Of a stretch of 47,219 bases of DNA, positions 26,370-34,612 are shown piece by piece. Source of the stretch: a virus. The translations under genes and the position numbers were made by a program. The notes beneath the pieces are model-generated. The model ran no database searches, was not told the DNA's origin, and was given only the letters and a program-made list of their open reading frames with translations. Positions within the stretch are counted from its first letter, which is position 1; every line of letters begins with the position of its first letter. The stretch covers positions 1 through 47,219 of IMG/VR virus record IMGVR_UViG_3300012228_000005; one strand, written 5' to 3'.

Positions 26370-27496
26370 TGGCTACACCCAAGCTGAAGGAGATCAGGCT
26401 GCCGGCTGGTGACGTACGCGCCATCAACATCGGGTGGTACAGGAACTCGGCCGAGCTACAGCTCGACTGGCACTCCTGGATCGACGAGGGTTTCGACGGC
26501 GTGCGGATCATCGGGGCCGGCGTCGACAAGACCCTCGTGGTCGGCAACATGTACGACGGGACTGCTGTCGCGATCGGACGGCATCCTGGCATAGTTCAAC
26601 TTGAAGCCATGACGATCCACGCCGGCTTCTCGATGGGGGTCCAGGCCGGCGAGCAGAACCTCGCGCGCGTGCTCCAACCCAAATTCCAGGTCCGCTACAA
26701 GGGCGTGCGCGGCTGGGTGCCTCCGCCCATTCCGGGCTTCCAGCGCACCAAGTGGTTCGACTTCTCCTACAACGCGGACAAGTCCTTCGAGGACACGGAG
26801 ATCGACGCGACGCTCGCGTCCGAGCACGCGAGCTACAACCACGGCTTCGCGAAACTGGGTCTCTTGGCGCGACGCCTGCACATCAGCGGCTCGGGCTCGC
26901 AGAACCTGAAGGTGCGCAGCGACGCGACCGAGACGGCCTACGCCGGTCCGGCCTGCAAGATCCGCCTCGAGAACTCGATCTTCGAACGCTGGTTCCAGGA
27001 GTGGGCTGACCGCGGCGGCGGCGGGTTCGTGGCCGAGGGCGGCGCCAGCATCATCGAGATCGAGGGCTGCTTCTTCCGCGGGGGCGGCAACCTCTCGCAG
27101 CACGCGCGCTGCATCATGATCTCCTCCGAGGCGAACTCGTACGACTGGGCGACCGGGCGCGTCGGGATCGGGCACGGGAACGGTCCGGTGTCGATCAAGA
27201 ACACGGCGATCTCCGGGCGCGCGCCCAACCTCTGGGGCAACGAGCTCGTGCGCTGCGGGCGGAACGGCGGAACGCAGCTCTCTGCGCCGGCCTTCTTGCT
27301 CGAAGCCTCCGGTGGCTACGGGCACAACATGATCGTGCAGCTCGGCCAGATCCCGAAGGGGAAGGCCGTGATCCGCGGCTGCAACACGCCCGAGATTCGT
27401 GAGCGGTGCTCGCAGATCAGCATGAACGTGGCCGAGGAGGCGACCTATCCGTCGCCCACGCGGCTGATCCCGTTGTCGGAGGACCTTTCGGTATGA
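26369..27496 (+). CDS. putative tailspike (beta-helix-like) protein, 375 aa
   Basis: Starts in a TGATG overlap with the giant gene. The protein shows the short-strand, Gly/Asn-turn rhythm of a right-handed beta-helix: FDGVRIIGAGVDKTLVVG, AGPACKIRLENSIFERWF, SIIEIEGCFFRGGGNLSQ, GPVSIKNTAISG and KAVIRGCNTPEI. Such helices form phage tailspikes that bind or cut surface glycans. No catalytic residues can be named. A lone spike after the internal proteins fits the podovirus layout. Confidence 0.6.
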   Translation: MATPKLKEIRLPAGDVRAINIGWYRNSAELQLDWHSWIDEGFDGVRIIGAGVDKTLVVGNMYDGTAVAIGRHPGIVQLEAMTIHAGFSMGVQAGEQNLARVLQPKFQVRYKGVRGWVPPPIPGFQRTKWFDFSYNADKSFEDTEIDATLASEHASYNHGFAKLGLLARRLHISGSGSQNLKVRSDATETAYAGPACKIRLENSIFERWFQEWADRGGGGFVAEGGASIIEIEGCFFRGGGNLSQHARCIMISSEANSYDWATGRVGIGHGNGPVSIKNTAISGRAPNLWGNELVRCGRNGGTQLSAPAFLLEASGGYGHNMIVQLGQIPKGKAVIRGCNTPEIRERCSQISMNVAEEATYPSPTRLIPLSEDLSV

Positions 27497-27849
27497 CCGA
27501 GGTCCCGCTGAGGGAACACCTGGAGCAACGCCTGGAAGCTGTGGAGCGCCTGATCGGCGCGCGGCTCGACGCGATGGATCGCGCCATCGAGCTCAGCGCC
27601 TCGACGCTGAACGAGCGGCTTCACGCCTCCAATGGCCGTGTCGAGCAGATGCGCGAACAGGCTGCCCACTTCGCGCAGAAGATCGAGGTCGTCGAGGTTG
27701 CTCGCCGCATCGGGCAGCTCGAGCAGGACCGTTCGCAGGGTGAGGGCCGCGAAGTTGGCAAGCAGCCGCTCACGTCACTCTGGCTGATCGTCGTGGCGTC
27801 CATCATCTCGGCGGTTGTCTCCTACTTCACCGGGAAGGTCACGCCGTAG
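27493..27849 (+). CDS. coiled-coil protein with C-terminal membrane anchor (holin candidate)
   Basis: A 118-residue protein starting in an ATGA overlap with the spike gene. Most of it is a coiled coil (HLEQRLEAVERLIGARLDAM), ending in one hydrophobic segment (SLWLIVVASIISAVVSYFTG) and a short basic tail. A single C-terminal membrane segment beside a lipoprotein with its own membrane segment suggests lysis (pinholin, regulator or spanin partner), but tail-anchored virion proteins look similar. No endolysin gene was recognised near it. Confidence 0.5.
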   Translation: MTEVPLREHLEQRLEAVERLIGARLDAMDRAIELSASTLNERLHASNGRVEQMREQAAHFAQKIEVVEVARRIGQLEQDRSQGEGREVGKQPLTSLWLIVVASIISAVVSYFTGKVTP

Positions 27850-27883
27850 CCGTGACCCCGTCATCTTTGGCAAGATGGGCGCC

Positions 27884-28192
27884 ATGAAGCCCTACCTCCT
27901 GTGGTGTCTCGGCCTCCTCGCCATCCTCTCGGTTGTGGCCTGCCAGGCCGCCGGAGACCAGTTCGAGCCGCTCCGTCAGGCGATCGACCAGGCGCGCTCC
28001 TCGAAGAGCGAGGGCGGGTGCACGATCACCAACAGCGAAGCGGATCGGATCGCTGAGGCCATCCCGGGCCGTGGCTTCGACTGGCTGCAAGCCTTCACCA
28101 TTGGAGGCTCCATCCTTGGAGCAATCCTGGGCGTGAAGGTGCTGCCTGGTTCGGTCCTGAACGGGCCGTGGGATAAGCCCGAGCCTGCCTAG
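27884..28192 (+). CDS. lipoprotein with C-terminal membrane segment (unimolecular spanin candidate)
   Basis: A 102-residue protein from the ATG at 27884 (an in-frame ATG at 27875 is an alternative). The N-terminus is a lipoprotein signal, LLAILSVVAC, with the lipobox Cys near residue 18. A short soluble part with a Cys follows, then a C-terminal hydrophobic segment (AFTIGGSILGAILGVKVLPG). Outer-membrane lipid anchor plus inner-membrane segment in one chain is the definition of a u-spanin, which fuses the two membranes at lysis; phage T1 gp11 is the model. The periplasmic part is short, so the call is tentative. If right, the host is Gram-negative. Confidence 0.5.
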   Translation: MKPYLLWCLGLLAILSVVACQAAGDQFEPLRQAIDQARSSKSEGGCTITNSEADRIAEAIPGRGFDWLQAFTIGGSILGAILGVKVLPGSVLNGPWDKPEPA

Positions 28193-28250
28193 CGAGATTC
28201 CAGCTTCTCGCGTAGCCTTGGGTGCGTTCCCCTGACCAAGGACGTGCCCG

Positions 28251-29129
28251 ATGGAGAATGCTGGCGTTTACGACGGGACCGCTCTCCCGTTCATTCCCGC
28301 GCCCACTTACCACGCTTGTCGCTCGAGGATCTCGCGCGGCCAGCTCTGGACGCTGCACAGGAAGAGCCCCGCTCACCTGAAGGCCGAGCTCGACAATCCG
28401 AAGCCGCCCACTCAGGCCATGCTCAGGGGCTCGGCCATGCACACAGCCGTGCTCGAGCCCGCGCGCTTCCTCGTGGAGTACCTCGTGCCGAGCGACGTGG
28501 TCCTCGCTTGCGACAGGCGCACGAAAGACGGGCGAGCTCTCTTCGATGAGTGGCTCGGCAGGGCCAAGGCTGAGAAGCGCATCCCGCTCGGCTGGGATCC
28601 GGAGGAGAGTCGCTTCTACCGTGATGACGTCGTCACGGTCCTGACGGTCGCTGAGAAGCTCGCGCGTGATCCCGCGCTCTCGCGGCTCTTGCGTGAAGGC
28701 GAGGGCCAGACCGAGGCCACCTACTGCTGGGACGAGGACCGCTCGCGCTTCCGGATCCGCTTCGACCGCGTCAACCGGACTCGTGCGGGTTGGGTCGCGA
28801 TCGACCTCAAGAGCTCGAGCGACGCGCGCCTCGGGGCGATGCAGCGCAGCCTGGTCGACTACGGCCTGCACTTCCAGGCCGGCATGTACTCGGACGGCTT
28901 CAAGGCCTGTCGAGATGAGGAGCTGCGCGGCTTCTACTTCCTCGTATACGAGACCGAACCGCCCTACGCGCACGCCTTCTTCCGCTCTTCGGAGGACGTG
29001 CTCGAGGCTGGCCGCTTCGAGTACCGCGCTGCAGTCGCGGCTTTGCGCCTCTGCCAGGAGACCGACCAGTGGCCAGGGTACGAGAGTTTGGGCATCCAGG
29101 AATTAGGGCTTCCGTCTTGGTACAAATAG
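28251..29129 (+). CDS. RecE-like PD-(D/E)XK exonuclease
   Basis: A 292-residue nuclease. It shows the RecE/exonuclease VIII-type core: GSAMHTAVLEP (His63), FDRV (Asp172), IDLKS (Asp185, Lys187) and HFQAGMYSDG (the QxxxY motif, Gln209 and Tyr213). These enzymes degrade one strand from double-strand ends to leave 3' tails for an annealing protein. The RecT gene follows after one intervening HNH gene, so this is a RecE-RecT recombination pair. The C-terminus ends with the usual LPSWYK-like tail, showing the gene is complete although the HNH frame overlaps its last 61 bp. Confidence 0.85.
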   Translation: MENAGVYDGTALPFIPAPTYHACRSRISRGQLWTLHRKSPAHLKAELDNPKPPTQAMLRGSAMHTAVLEPARFLVEYLVPSDVVLACDRRTKDGRALFDEWLGRAKAEKRIPLGWDPEESRFYRDDVVTVLTVAEKLARDPALSRLLREGEGQTEATYCWDEDRSRFRIRFDRVNRTRAGWVAIDLKSSSDARLGAMQRSLVDYGLHFQAGMYSDGFKACRDEELRGFYFLVYETEPPYAHAFFRSSEDVLEAGRFEYRAAVAALRLCQETDQWPGYESLGIQELGLPSWYK

Positions 29130-29668
29130 ACCCCGAGGAGTGGCGTCCGATTCCTGGGGCGTCGCGATATGAAGCAAGCTCGCATGGGCGCGTGCGGCGC
29201 GCGCTAGGAACCGGCGTAAGTAGTGGAGTCGTGCTGCGCCCATGGCGCGCCAAGAGCGGTCACTTGAACGTATCTCTCGCGCGCGGCGACGGCAGATTGC
29301 CGTGGCGGCAAGGCGTACACAGATGCGTGGCGCGCGCCTTTTTCGGAGCGCCGCCAGACGAGCGTTGCTACGCCAATCACTTGAACGGGAACCCCGCAGA
29401 TAATCGGCCAGAGAATCTCGTGTGGGCTACGCCCTCTGAGAATGCCAGGCATTCGTGTCGAATCCTGCGGCGCGGCGGCGTCGGTGAGGCACATCCGGGC
29501 GCGAAACTGAACGTTGTGGCCGTCCGTTCCATTCGAGCCGCGCTGGACTCTGGAGCCTCGCTACACAGCCTCGCTCGGGCACACGGCGTCACGCGCCCAG
29601 TCATCAAAGGAATTCGCGCCCGCACAAGTTGGGCCCACGTCGACCCTGAATGGAGACACCGTCAATGA
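29069..29668 (+). CDS. HNH homing endonuclease with NUMOD4 (between recE and recT)
   Basis: A 199-residue protein. The GTG at 29069 was chosen because AGGAG lies 8 nt upstream; it overlaps recE by 61 bp. Parts in order: NUMOD4-like EEWRPIPGASRYEASSHG (24-41), HNH core with VHRCVARAFFG (83-93) and NHLNGNPADNRPENLVWATP (103-122) followed by NARH (125-128), and a C-terminal helix-turn-helix-type DNA-binding end with LHSLARAHGVTRPVIKGI (165-182). This domain order is standard for freestanding phage HNH homing enzymes. The stop overlaps the RecT start (ATGA), so both neighbours remain intact. The spread is inference; I see no intron borders. Confidence 0.85.
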   Translation: MARVREFGHPGIRASVLVQIDPEEWRPIPGASRYEASSHGRVRRALGTGVSSGVVLRPWRAKSGHLNVSLARGDGRLPWRQGVHRCVARAFFGAPPDERCYANHLNGNPADNRPENLVWATPSENARHSCRILRRGGVGEAHPGAKLNVVAVRSIRAALDSGASLHSLARAHGVTRPVIKGIRARTSWAHVDPEWRHRQ

Positions 29669-30696
29669 GCACCACGAAACAGCCCGCCACCAAAGATCCT
29701 GCGCCCCGCACGCTCGCGACCGTGAGCGGCGGGCTCAACGCCTGGCTCTTGCAACAGCGCACCGAGCTCGCGCGTGCACTCCCGCGCATGCTCGAGCCCG
29801 ATCAATTCATCCGGATCGCCCTGACCACGGTCAAGCAGGACGAGTACCTGATGGAGGCTGACCCGATCTCCTTCATGGCGGCCGTCTTCGAGGCCGCTTC
29901 CGCCGGTCTCCTGATCGATGGGACCCTCGGGCACGCCTACCTGGTCTCGTTCTACAGCAAGAAGCGGGGCTGCCGGCTCGTGCAGCTCATCCCTGGCTAC
30001 AAGGGCCTGATGGAGCTCGCCCGGCGCTCGGGCGAGATCGCCAAGATCGAGGCGCGGGTCGTCCGCGCTGGGGACCGCTTTCGCTACGCCTACGGCATCC
30101 ACCAGGTGCTCGAGCACACCCCCACGGACTCGGACGACACGCTCGAGCGCTGGACGCACGTCTACGCGATTGCCTGGTTCAAGGACCAGAACACGCCCCC
30201 TCAGTTCGAGGTGATGACGTACAAGGCCGTGATGGCGATCAAGAAGCGCTCCGCCAGCGTCGTGGCTGGACGCTCGAGCCCCTGGGACACCGACGAGATC
30301 CCCATGGCTCAGAAGACCGCCATCCGCAGGCTGATGAGGCTCCTGCCCCTCTCGACCAGCGATCAGCGCATCGTCGAGAAGGACGAGGCCTTCGATGCCG
30401 GGATCCGGGAAGCTGAGTTCGACATGCGCGCTGCCGCGCCCTCGACCGTGGAGGAGCTCTCCACGCCTCGCCAGGCGCCTGCTGGCCCTCTGGATGAGCT
30501 GAGCGGCGTCGAGAAGGACGCCCATCCCACGGGCGAGCCTATTGCGTCTGGAGAAGAGCGCGCCCCCCCGGTCTCAGGCAAGCCAGGGGCCCCTGGCCCT
30601 GGGGCTGGGGCGGGCGGTTCTTCTACCTGGGACCACGAGACCATGGGCGACCCCCCGCCCGACCTCGCCCCGAAGAAGGGGAAGGCGAGCATCTGA
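29665..30696 (+). CDS. recT: RecT-family single-strand annealing protein
   Basis: About 343 residues from the ATG at 29665, which overlaps the HNH stop; an in-frame ATG at 29650 would add five residues. RecT hallmarks: LARALPRMLEPDQFIRIALT, the LLIDGTLGHAYLVSFYSKK segment, LIPGYKGLMELARRSG (the conserved GYKGL motif) and the late MAQKTAIRRLMRLLPLS. RecT coats the 3' tail made by RecE and anneals it to complementary DNA. The C-terminal 80 residues are Pro/Gly/Ala-rich and likely disordered. A hairpin beyond the gene may terminate the operon. Confidence 0.88.
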   Translation: MSTTKQPATKDPAPRTLATVSGGLNAWLLQQRTELARALPRMLEPDQFIRIALTTVKQDEYLMEADPISFMAAVFEAASAGLLIDGTLGHAYLVSFYSKKRGCRLVQLIPGYKGLMELARRSGEIAKIEARVVRAGDRFRYAYGIHQVLEHTPTDSDDTLERWTHVYAIAWFKDQNTPPQFEVMTYKAVMAIKKRSASVVAGRSSPWDTDEIPMAQKTAIRRLMRLLPLSTSDQRIVEKDEAFDAGIREAEFDMRAAAPSTVEELSTPRQAPAGPLDELSGVEKDAHPTGEPIASGEERAPPVSGKPGAPGPGAGAGGSSTWDHETMGDPPPDLAPKKGKASI

Positions 30697-30865
30697 ACGA
30701 GGGGCCTCGCCGCGTCCGCCCGGCTCGTGCATTCGGCTGGGAACCATCAGACGCGGCCGGTTCCGTGGCCCGACCCTCTGCGATAGCTGGCGCACCCAAC
30801 CTCCTCCCTCGGGGTCCGCTTGGCATTGCAGGGTGGTCGGGCCTTTTCCTTTCAGGCCAAGAAGA

Positions 30866-30906
30866 AAGGGCCGACGCTCCCGCGGGGACCGCCGGCCCTT
30901 CTTGAC
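30866..30906 (+). terminator. hairpin with T-rich tail downstream of recT
   Basis: AAGGGCCG (30866-30873) pairs with CGGCCCTT (30893-30900), with a small inner CCCGCGGG palindrome, then CTT. Placed about 170 bp after the recT stop, it could end the recombination operon. Between 30697 and 30865 I see no gene; an imperfect hairpin near 30837-30876 partly overlaps it. Confidence 0.5.
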
Positions 30907-31015
30907 CAAGGTTGGAAAACCCTGTTGCCCTGGCAGAGGCTAGGCCACCAGGACGAAGAGGAAGCTACGCGAGGATCCGGATCTCGACAAGACGCACGCG
31001 CGCAACTCCTTGAAG

Positions 31016-31058
31016 GAACAGGGCCGAGAAGAACTTGCGTTCGTCTCGGCCCTTGTTC
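31016..31058 (-). terminator. long hairpin at the end of RNA copy B
   Basis: GAACAGGGCCGAGAAGAAC (31016-31034) pairs with GTTCGTCTCGGCCCTTGTTC (31039-31058) around a 4-nt loop, with one mismatch and one bulge. It sits at the same place as the terminator of copy A, but has a different sequence and a weaker T-tract on the minus strand (CCTTCAAGG). It could act on either strand. Confidence 0.6.
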
Positions 31059-31376
31059 GGTCTGCTTGGCGGCGGTAGACCTGCGCCTGTGAACAAGGCC
31101 GACGCCACGGTGGTCGATGGAGCGCGAACGCGCAAGACCGCCCCGGGTTTTCAGGGCCATGCCGGTGAACTTCAGGGTTTCCGCCTAGGGAGCCCTGTGC
31201 AGAGACTGGCCCTCGAGACGATCGCTTGCGCGGTGGCCTTCCGCGCCGGCCGCTGCGTAGGTGTGCTTCCGGGCTAGGCGAAAGCCGACCCCGGTTGTTC
31301 GGGCGGACAGCGACACGAACACGAGGCCCGGGATGAGCCCATTCTCGACCCTCCAATCAGCGGAGGGGAGGGGGTG
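31016..31376 (-). ncRNA. putative structured RNA, copy B (inverted relative to copy A)
   Basis: This part of the 739-bp gene-free stretch 30697-31435 matches copy A (2415-2790) in the opposite orientation. Read on the minus strand, blocks come in the same order: CACCCCCTCC-type start near 31376, a 16-nt identical block (31202-31217), a 27-nt identical block (31140-31166), a 25-nt block with one mismatch (31065-31089), then a hairpin (31016-31058). The 7-bp pair AGGGCCA/TGGCCCT is preserved although the sequence between the arms is 23 nt longer than in A. Conserved stems with variable loops suggest RNA. No promoter was identified. Confidence 0.58.
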
Positions 31377-31435
31377 GTCTGAGCTAGGAGCGGAATGCAG
31401 CATTCAGGGAACTCTGGGCCCTCTGGGGATTTCTC

Positions 31436-31660
31436 ATGGGTAGACGTAGGAAGAAGAAGAAGCAGTCTGGACCGGCGTGCGCCAAATGCGGCGCTGTGTG
31501 CGCCTGGGAGCGCACGTCCTCGGGGCGGTGGTCCCTGATGGACCGGGGCGGTGGGCCGCACTGGAAGACGTGTCAGGCCACCCTAGAGCTTCGCCATGCG
31601 ATGGGTCGCCAGCGCGCGCTGGAACTCGACGGCGTAAGCAGAATCAGGCGTGAACCATGA
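31436..31660 (+). CDS. small zinc-ribbon-like protein, 74 aa
   Basis: Begins MGRRRKKKKQSGPACAKCGA: a very basic N-terminus then a CxxC, with a later HWKTC that can complete the site. It resembles the gene at 1337, which also has CSKCGAP and a distal His/Cys group; both may belong to one small family. Its stop overlaps the next start (ATGA). Confidence 0.6.
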   Translation: MGRRRKKKKQSGPACAKCGAVCAWERTSSGRWSLMDRGGGPHWKTCQATLELRHAMGRQRALELDGVSRIRREP

Positions 31661-32040
31661 GCGCGAAGCGCGTGTGCCCCCACTGTGGACAAGACCTCCC
31701 TAGAGGCGACCGCCTACCAGGCGCCGACCCCGAGCCGAAGAAGCCCGAGCAGGTGCCTCTCCCGGCCGTGCTCGATGATCCGGAGTTCCGCGGGGAGTTC
31801 CTCACGTACTGCCGCCACCGTGCACAGGGCTGGCCGAGGGAGCGCTGGACGGTTGTGGCGGCCGAGCGGAAGCTGGCCGCTCTGGCGAAGCTGGGGAGAG
31901 CGGAGGCGATGGGCTGGGTGCGGTTCGCGCTGGAGCACGGGCTCAAGAACATCCAGGAGCCGTTCGAGCGCGGCCGGAACGGAGAGGCCCGGCCCTCGAG
32001 GTCGAACGAGCAGCTTCTCCGAGAGGCTGGGCTCCTGTGA
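31657..32040 (+). CDS. hypothetical protein with N-terminal zinc knuckle, 127 aa
   Basis: Starts MSAKRVCPHCGQDLPRG, a single CxxC, followed by a helical body (RWTVVAAERKLAALAKLGRA; MGWVRFALEHGLKNI). It lies in the replication/recombination region before RusA. In similar positions phages often have replication-initiation or helicase-loader proteins, but nothing here proves it. Overlaps neighbours by ATGA and GTGA. Confidence 0.55.
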   Translation: MSAKRVCPHCGQDLPRGDRLPGADPEPKKPEQVPLPAVLDDPEFRGEFLTYCRHRAQGWPRERWTVVAAERKLAALAKLGRAEAMGWVRFALEHGLKNIQEPFERGRNGEARPSRSNEQLLREAGLL

Positions 32041-32453
32041 AGCTCGAGGACATCCGGGACGCCGCTCTCCGAGAGTGGGTGACCGACTACGTCGCGAAGA
32101 AGCTGACCGAAGCGAAGAAGAGCGCGGGGAAGGCGGAGCAGCTCCGCTCGGTGTGGAGGCGGAACACCGAGGCCCACTGGGCCGCCTGGCGCGAGCTCAT
32201 GACGTTGCGCCCACTGGCGCGCGAGCGCTTCAGTCAGACCGAGGTCGACGTCGCCGTCCAGCGGAGGCTCGCTTCACTCCCAAGGACCGGAGCCGGCTAC
32301 GCGGCCCCCTACAGCTACGGGCTCGAGGTCGCCGCCCTGCGCGAGCTCCTCGGGCCACAAGCTGAGCCGCCCCCGCCTGCGCCAGTCAAGAAACCAGGGC
32401 GGACCGCCGAGCTCGACTTCGGGGCGCCAGCTCGAAGCTCCTTCGACGACTGA
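32037..32453 (+). CDS. hypothetical helical protein, 138 aa
   Basis: Starts at GTG in a GTGA overlap. It is helical and Lys/Arg-rich at the N-terminus (YVAKKLTEAKKSAGKAEQLR), with a Pro-rich C-terminal stretch ending LDFGAPARSSFDD. A Phe-containing acidic C-terminal tip recalls tails that bind SSB or the sliding clamp, but this is speculation. Part of the 31436-32453 coupled group. Confidence 0.55.
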   Translation: MKLEDIRDAALREWVTDYVAKKLTEAKKSAGKAEQLRSVWRRNTEAHWAAWRELMTLRPLARERFSQTEVDVAVQRRLASLPRTGAGYAAPYSYGLEVAALRELLGPQAEPPPPAPVKKPGRTAELDFGAPARSSFDD

Positions 32454-32461
32454 AGACCCCC

Positions 32462-32490
32462 TTGCGGCCCTGAGGCCCCCCGGTAGGCTC
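32462..32490 (+). promoter_or_regulatory. candidate phage promoter (TTGCGG, 16 nt, TAGGCT)
   Basis: TTGCGG (32462-32467) and TAGGCT (32484-32489) are 16 nt apart; TAGGCT lies in the recurring GTAGGCTC octamer. It ends 8 nt before the ATG at 32498, so the transcript may be leaderless; no good ribosome site is present upstream of that gene. Confidence 0.45.
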
Positions 32491-32497
32491 TAAAAGC

Positions 32498-33007
32498 ATG
32501 ACCAAGGCTAAGGCTAACGATCCTGGGGATCCCATCATCTTCATCTGGCTCCTGCCGGATGTGGTCGCGTTCAAGAGCGAGGGCTCCAAGGTGAGCAAGC
32601 TCTTCCTGATGCGCGCGTGCGCGGTGATGGTTCGCGTCGTGGCCCAGCTTCGCCACCAGGAGAGCGCGCCTGAAGGCAAGCGCCTGAAGAAGCGCGACGT
32701 GGGCAACATCGCGACCGAACTCTTTAGTGATGCGGCGGAAGAGATCCCGCTGACCACGCAGGCGCAAACGCACCGTGCGGACGTGGCGCTCGCGCCTTAT
32801 GGAGACGGAGCGGTAAACGCCTGGATCTCTCCACTCGCGACACGAGCCGAGCTCGAGCGCGCGACGCGCTTCATGCTGCGCGCGGCCTTCCGAGCGATGC
32901 TCGAGGCGCGCGTGGCGCTGAAGCCCAACGAGTTCCTGTGCTGGCTGATCGAGCTCTCGAGCGATACCGCGGTGGGCGTCGTAGCGCCATCGGAGAGCCC
33001 TGAGTGA
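32498..33007 (+). CDS. hypothetical protein, 169 aa
   Basis: Begins MTKAKANDPGDPIIFIWLLP, 8 nt after a candidate -10 element. The rest is mostly helical (RATRFMLRAAFRAMLEARVA). No family recognised. Located before RusA in a coupled run of genes; the stop overlaps the next start (GTGA). Confidence 0.58.
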   Translation: MTKAKANDPGDPIIFIWLLPDVVAFKSEGSKVSKLFLMRACAVMVRVVAQLRHQESAPEGKRLKKRDVGNIATELFSDAAEEIPLTTQAQTHRADVALAPYGDGAVNAWISPLATRAELERATRFMLRAAFRAMLEARVALKPNEFLCWLIELSSDTAVGVVAPSESPE

Positions 33008-33192
33008 AGGTCAGGGAAGACGCTCCGCACGCGCAGGCGATGAAGACGCTGCTCAAGCTGGCAGAGGAGGCGAACCCGCTGCCCAAGGGGACGCGCGTGA
33101 CGAACGAGGCGCGCTTCTACGCTGAGGCGCGGCGCTGGGTGCCGTTCCTGGTTGGGCACTACCTCGAGAGCGTGAAGGCGGCGAAGCCGTGA
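33004..33192 (+). CDS. hypothetical protein, 62 aa
   Basis: Starts at GTG in a GTGA overlap and ends in another with RusA. Helical, with HAQAMKTLLKLAEEAN and RFYAEARRWVPFLVGHYLES. Unknown function; the tight coupling suggests it is expressed with the resolvase. Confidence 0.5.
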   Translation: MKVREDAPHAQAMKTLLKLAEEANPLPKGTRVTNEARFYAEARRWVPFLVGHYLESVKAAKP

Positions 33193-33893
33193 TGTCGATT
33201 GAGTTCACGGTCTTTGGCCGCCCCGCGACAGCGGGCAACAAGACCGCGTTTCCGTTCAAGCGCAAGGATGGCTCACTGGGCGTGCGCGTGACCGAAGGCC
33301 GCCGGCCGGAAGCGCGCGACCACGCAGCCGCCTGGCGCGTGGCAGTGCAAACCGCGGGCGCTCATGCGATGAGCGGAGCGGGCCTCTTCGCAGGCCCGCT
33401 CGAGCTCCGCATCCAGATCGTGCGCACGCGGCCCAAGAGCCACTACGGAGCGAGCGGCGCTTTGAAGGCGAGCGCGCCCGTCTATCCGACCACCAGGCCC
33501 GACCTCACGAAGTACGAGCGCGCCATCGAGGACGCCTTGACGGGCATCGTGTGGTGCGACGACTCGCAGGTCGTGAGGAAGCACACAGGGAAGCTCTATG
33601 GCGACTCCGACAGGACCACGGTTACGGTCACCCTCATCGACTCCGGCCAGACCCCAGCGCAGCCAAGCGCAACCGCTTCCGAGAGTTCATCGGGTGGGGG
33701 CGCCGTGCGACTCGGCACCCCGGGCGGGTTGGTTACGGGTCTGGCCGGTCTTACTAACTCGGCGGCTTGCCCCCAAACCGCACAGGACGCGCTACAGGAG
33801 GCCCTTGGCTGGAATGACCCCGAGGTCAAGTTAGGGAAGATCAACGCCCCAGCGGGCAGCCCACGCAGCGCCAAGGCCAGCGAGCAAGCATGA
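33189..33893 (+). CDS. rusA: RusA-type Holliday junction resolvase
   Basis: Starts at GTG 33189 (GTGA overlap) or ATG 33192. The core fits RusA: N-terminal strand IEFTVFGRPATAGNK, strand LELRIQIVRTRP, then RPDLTKYERAIEDALTG with WCDDSQVV. Asp105, Asp115 and Asp124-Asp125 match the acidic positions that hold metal in this family. RusA resolves or debranches junctions formed during replication and recombination, a natural partner of RecE/RecT. The family is about 120-140 residues; here there is a C-terminal extension of about 90 residues, low in complexity (QPSATASESSSGGGAVRL), which I cannot assign. Confidence 0.83.
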   Translation: MMSIEFTVFGRPATAGNKTAFPFKRKDGSLGVRVTEGRRPEARDHAAAWRVAVQTAGAHAMSGAGLFAGPLELRIQIVRTRPKSHYGASGALKASAPVYPTTRPDLTKYERAIEDALTGIVWCDDSQVVRKHTGKLYGDSDRTTVTVTLIDSGQTPAQPSATASESSSGGGAVRLGTPGGLVTGLAGLTNSAACPQTAQDALQEALGWNDPEVKLGKINAPAGSPRSAKASEQA

Positions 33894-34612
33894 ACAACCC
33901 CAAGCTGTGGAAGGGCCTGCTCGCCGCGATCGGCTTCAACCTCGTTGTGGCCGGCTCGATCTGGCTCTTCCTCAACCGTTCTGGCGCCGGTCCAGAGGTT
34001 CGGGCGGACACTCTCTCCCGATTGCCGCCCGAGCCCAGGCCCTACCCTCGGCCGAGTGTGGAGCCCGTCCATGACGAGGCCGGCGCCAGTCTTCTTGCTC
34101 CCGAGCTGGAAGTTCCCAACCCCCCCAAGGTGGGGCCTGTGAACCAAGAGAACCAGCTTGGGAGCATTCTCGCTGACTACGACTTCGGCACCAGCGCCGA
34201 GGCCATCGCGTGGCTGACCATCGAGCCCTGGGGGCAGCCTGACTTCTTGGAGCTCACCGAGGAGGAGGCGCACGAGCTCCTGGGAACGGACGACACGATG
34301 GGTCTGCACGGCCCGAAACTCGTGACCTCGATTGCCGGCCCGCTTCCAACGATGGAAGACTGCGAGCGCGCGGCCAAAAACAACGAGGTCCGCTTGAGCC
34401 TCCGGTACGCCTTGATGTGGAACAAAGTCGTGATCGAACTCGGCAGCGCACCGGCCGCGGCGCGCTCTCGTTTCTTCAACTCCGCCCTCGAGGGAACTGT
34501 CCGGAGCAAGAACGACGCCGAACTCGCGCTGATGCAGGACCTCGAGCATGCAACAGGGGTCACAACGTGGGTGCTCTGGTGGCGCCTGTGGAAACGCTGG
34601 GAGTCTGGATGA
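33890..34612 (+). CDS. membrane-anchored protein, 240 aa
   Basis: Starts in an ATGA overlap with rusA. One N-terminal membrane segment (LLAAIGFNLVVAGSIWLFLN) is followed by a Pro/Glu-rich linker and a soluble domain (ELTEEEAHELLGTDD; CERAAKNNEVRLSLRYALMW) that ends with Trp-rich VLWWRLWKRW. Likely inner-membrane with the bulk outside the cytoplasm. No family recognised. Confidence 0.55.
   Translation: MNNPKLWKGLLAAIGFNLVVAGSIWLFLNRSGAGPEVRADTLSRLPPEPRPYPRPSVEPVHDEAGASLLAPELEVPNPPKVGPVNQENQLGSILADYDFGTSAEAIAWLTIEPWGQPDFLELTEEEAHELLGTDDTMGLHGPKLVTSIAGPLPTMEDCERAAKNNEVRLSLRYALMWNKVVIELGSAPAAARSRFFNSALEGTVRSKNDAELALMQDLEHATGVTTWVLWWRLWKRWESG

Noticed and set aside
30820-31277. Short plus-strand frames in the 739-bp stretch after recT
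   Set aside because: They run through the terminator hairpins and the RNA-like element, lack ribosome sites and show no conserved pattern.
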